Below are positions 63,214 through 64,000 of a stretch of 64,000 nt of DNA, one piece after another (the first letter of the stretch is position 1; each line of letters starts with the position of its first letter). The DNA comes from Pyrenophora tritici-repentis (taxonomy: Eukaryota > Ascomycota > Dothideomycetes > Pleosporales > Pleosporaceae), in contig NC_089390.1 of the NCBI RefSeq assembly GCF_003171515.1, forward strand, positions 1,736,001-1,800,000, given 5' to 3'. Made by a program: the position numbers and the translations under genes. The notes under the pieces were generated by a model. The model was not told where the DNA came from and did not search any database. It was given only the letters and a program-made list of their open reading frames with translations.

Positions 63214-63769
63214 ATGTCTTCCAATTCGCTCAAGTACCCACTTCTCGCAATTCCTGCCTATTACGTCTTCTCAGTCGTTCCACATGTGTACGCCAGTGGC
63301 CTACTCGCAAGACATGGCTACAAAATGAACAATGCAAACCCCAAAGCCTCCTTATCCCCAGAAAATGTGAAGGGCAAGGTGCCTGATGAGGTGTATGACA
63401 CTCCTTCACGACATGGTACCGCCTTCTCAATCAGGCGTTAACAACGCATACAGGTTCCAAAAGTACCAGCGCGCTGAAAACGCCCAATCCAACAACATGG
63501 AACAAATGCCCTTGTTCGCAGCTGCCGTGCTTGCAAGCCTCATCGCCGAACGCACCACCGCCACTGGAATCGGAAGGGAGGTCATGTCAGGTGATGCAAC
63601 GGGCTTGACGACGTTCATCTCAGCTTGGTTCGCCGTCAGGACCTTGTATGTTGTTTCCTATGTGCAGCTTTCAGAAGCCCCCAAGAGTGCCATCAGGAGT
63701 GTTTTGTGGGCTACCGGTTCCGGGTTGGCATTCTATCAGTTCTACAAGGCTGCTGCGCTTTTCGGCTAA
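63214..63769 (+). CDS. MAPEG-family membrane protein (microsomal glutathione S-transferase-like)
   Basis: Two exons (63214-63392, 63454-63769) with a 61-nt intron give 164 residues. The junction PDEV-FQKYQRAENAQSNNMEQ restores the family core (R-A-x-N-A-x-x-N-x-x-E). Four membrane helices are expected: PLLAIPAYYVFSVVPHVYAS, LFAAAVLASLIAE, GLTTFISAWFAVRTLYVVSY and SVLWATGSGLAFYQFYKAAA. MAPEG proteins act in glutathione transfer or lipid-peroxide handling in the ER. Several catalytic contacts are not certain here, so enzyme activity is inference. Confidence 0.9.
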
Positions 63770-64000
63770 GGGTGCGGAAGGGTGCGGGGATAGAACGGGG
63801 AATAAGAGTACACGATAACAGCCACAATGACATGCGGTGACATGCACGGCTAATAAGCGCATGAAAATGCCGCCCGGTATTTCAGGAACGTATGATAAGC
63901 ACGAATCATGATCGTAGCCAAATCTGAAAATTCAATCTTAATAAGCCCGATATCTCGCCGCAAAGGTGGGGATCGGTATCTCGGGGTACACTATTCACGT
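63770..64000. other. Right end of the window, no gene seen
   Basis: 3' region of the MAPEG gene and unassigned DNA; no supported feature. Confidence 0.4.

Noticed and set aside
1..64000. CRISPR arrays, bacterial operons, Shine-Dalgarno sites, rRNA genes
   Set aside because: None seen; intron-rich eukaryotic genes throughout.

Overview
The window is nuclear DNA of a filamentous ascomycete (Pezizomycotina), most likely a dothideomycete of the Pleosporales type. The genes carry many short introns of about 45-75 nt with GT..CTAAC/CTAAT..AG signals. They include a Zn2Cys6 regulator, a HET-domain gene, a BIM1-like copper protein, an Sfp-type phosphopantetheinyl transferase and fungal housekeeping genes. 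The class is well supported; the order is inference from protein style.

Left part (1-8.3 kb): an apparently gene-poor end with a MITE-like repeat, then a hypothetical gene broken by two in-frame TAA codons, a DEK_C-domain chromatin protein gene, and divergent from it the trehalose-6-phosphate synthase gene (four exons).

Mobile block (8.3-15.5 kb): a complete Ty1/Copia-type LTR retrotransposon with two 203-bp LTRs that read as identical and a GATGG target duplication. Its 5' LTR is split by an intact 1.87-kb pogo/Fot1-like DNA transposon at a TA. The Copia reading frame is open, but an in-frame internal deletion has removed most of integrase and all of reverse transcriptase. Its leader carries about six ~171-bp tandem repeats.

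Accessory region (15.5-35.3 kb): a candidate small secreted protein, a J-domain gene with an in-frame stop, a Zn2Cys6 regulator, a kinase-like protein, an FSH-family hydrolase, a BAHD/Tri101-like acyltransferase, a single gene fusing an FAD monooxygenase to an MFS efflux pump, a DAO-type FAD oxidoreductase, a phosphotransferase (broken by TGA), a DJ-1/PfpI gene (frameshifted) and a medium-chain reductase. It resembles a modification, export and regulation gene set without a PKS, NRPS or terpene-synthase backbone.

Right part (36.3-64 kb): mostly conserved genes. These are a PKA-type AGC kinase, V-ATPase proteolipid subunit c (with 18- and 13-nt microexons), a Rom2-type RhoGEF, an EthD-like protein, an SRR1-like protein, a BIM1-like protein, the nucleoporin Nup82, the cap-binding subunit CBP20, the PLP-synthase glutaminase SNO1/PDX2, the phosphopantetheinyl transferase and a MAPEG protein. 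A decayed HET gene, a tRNA-Gly(UCC) and a truncated inverted copy of that tRNA interrupt the series.

Recurring theme: at least five otherwise recognisable genes carry single nonsense or frameshift lesions. The nonsense codons can all be explained by C-to-T or G-to-A transitions, as expected from RIP-like mutation or recent pseudogenisation near repeats. Splice sites were placed by hand from reading frame, splice signals and family knowledge; no alignment or search was run.
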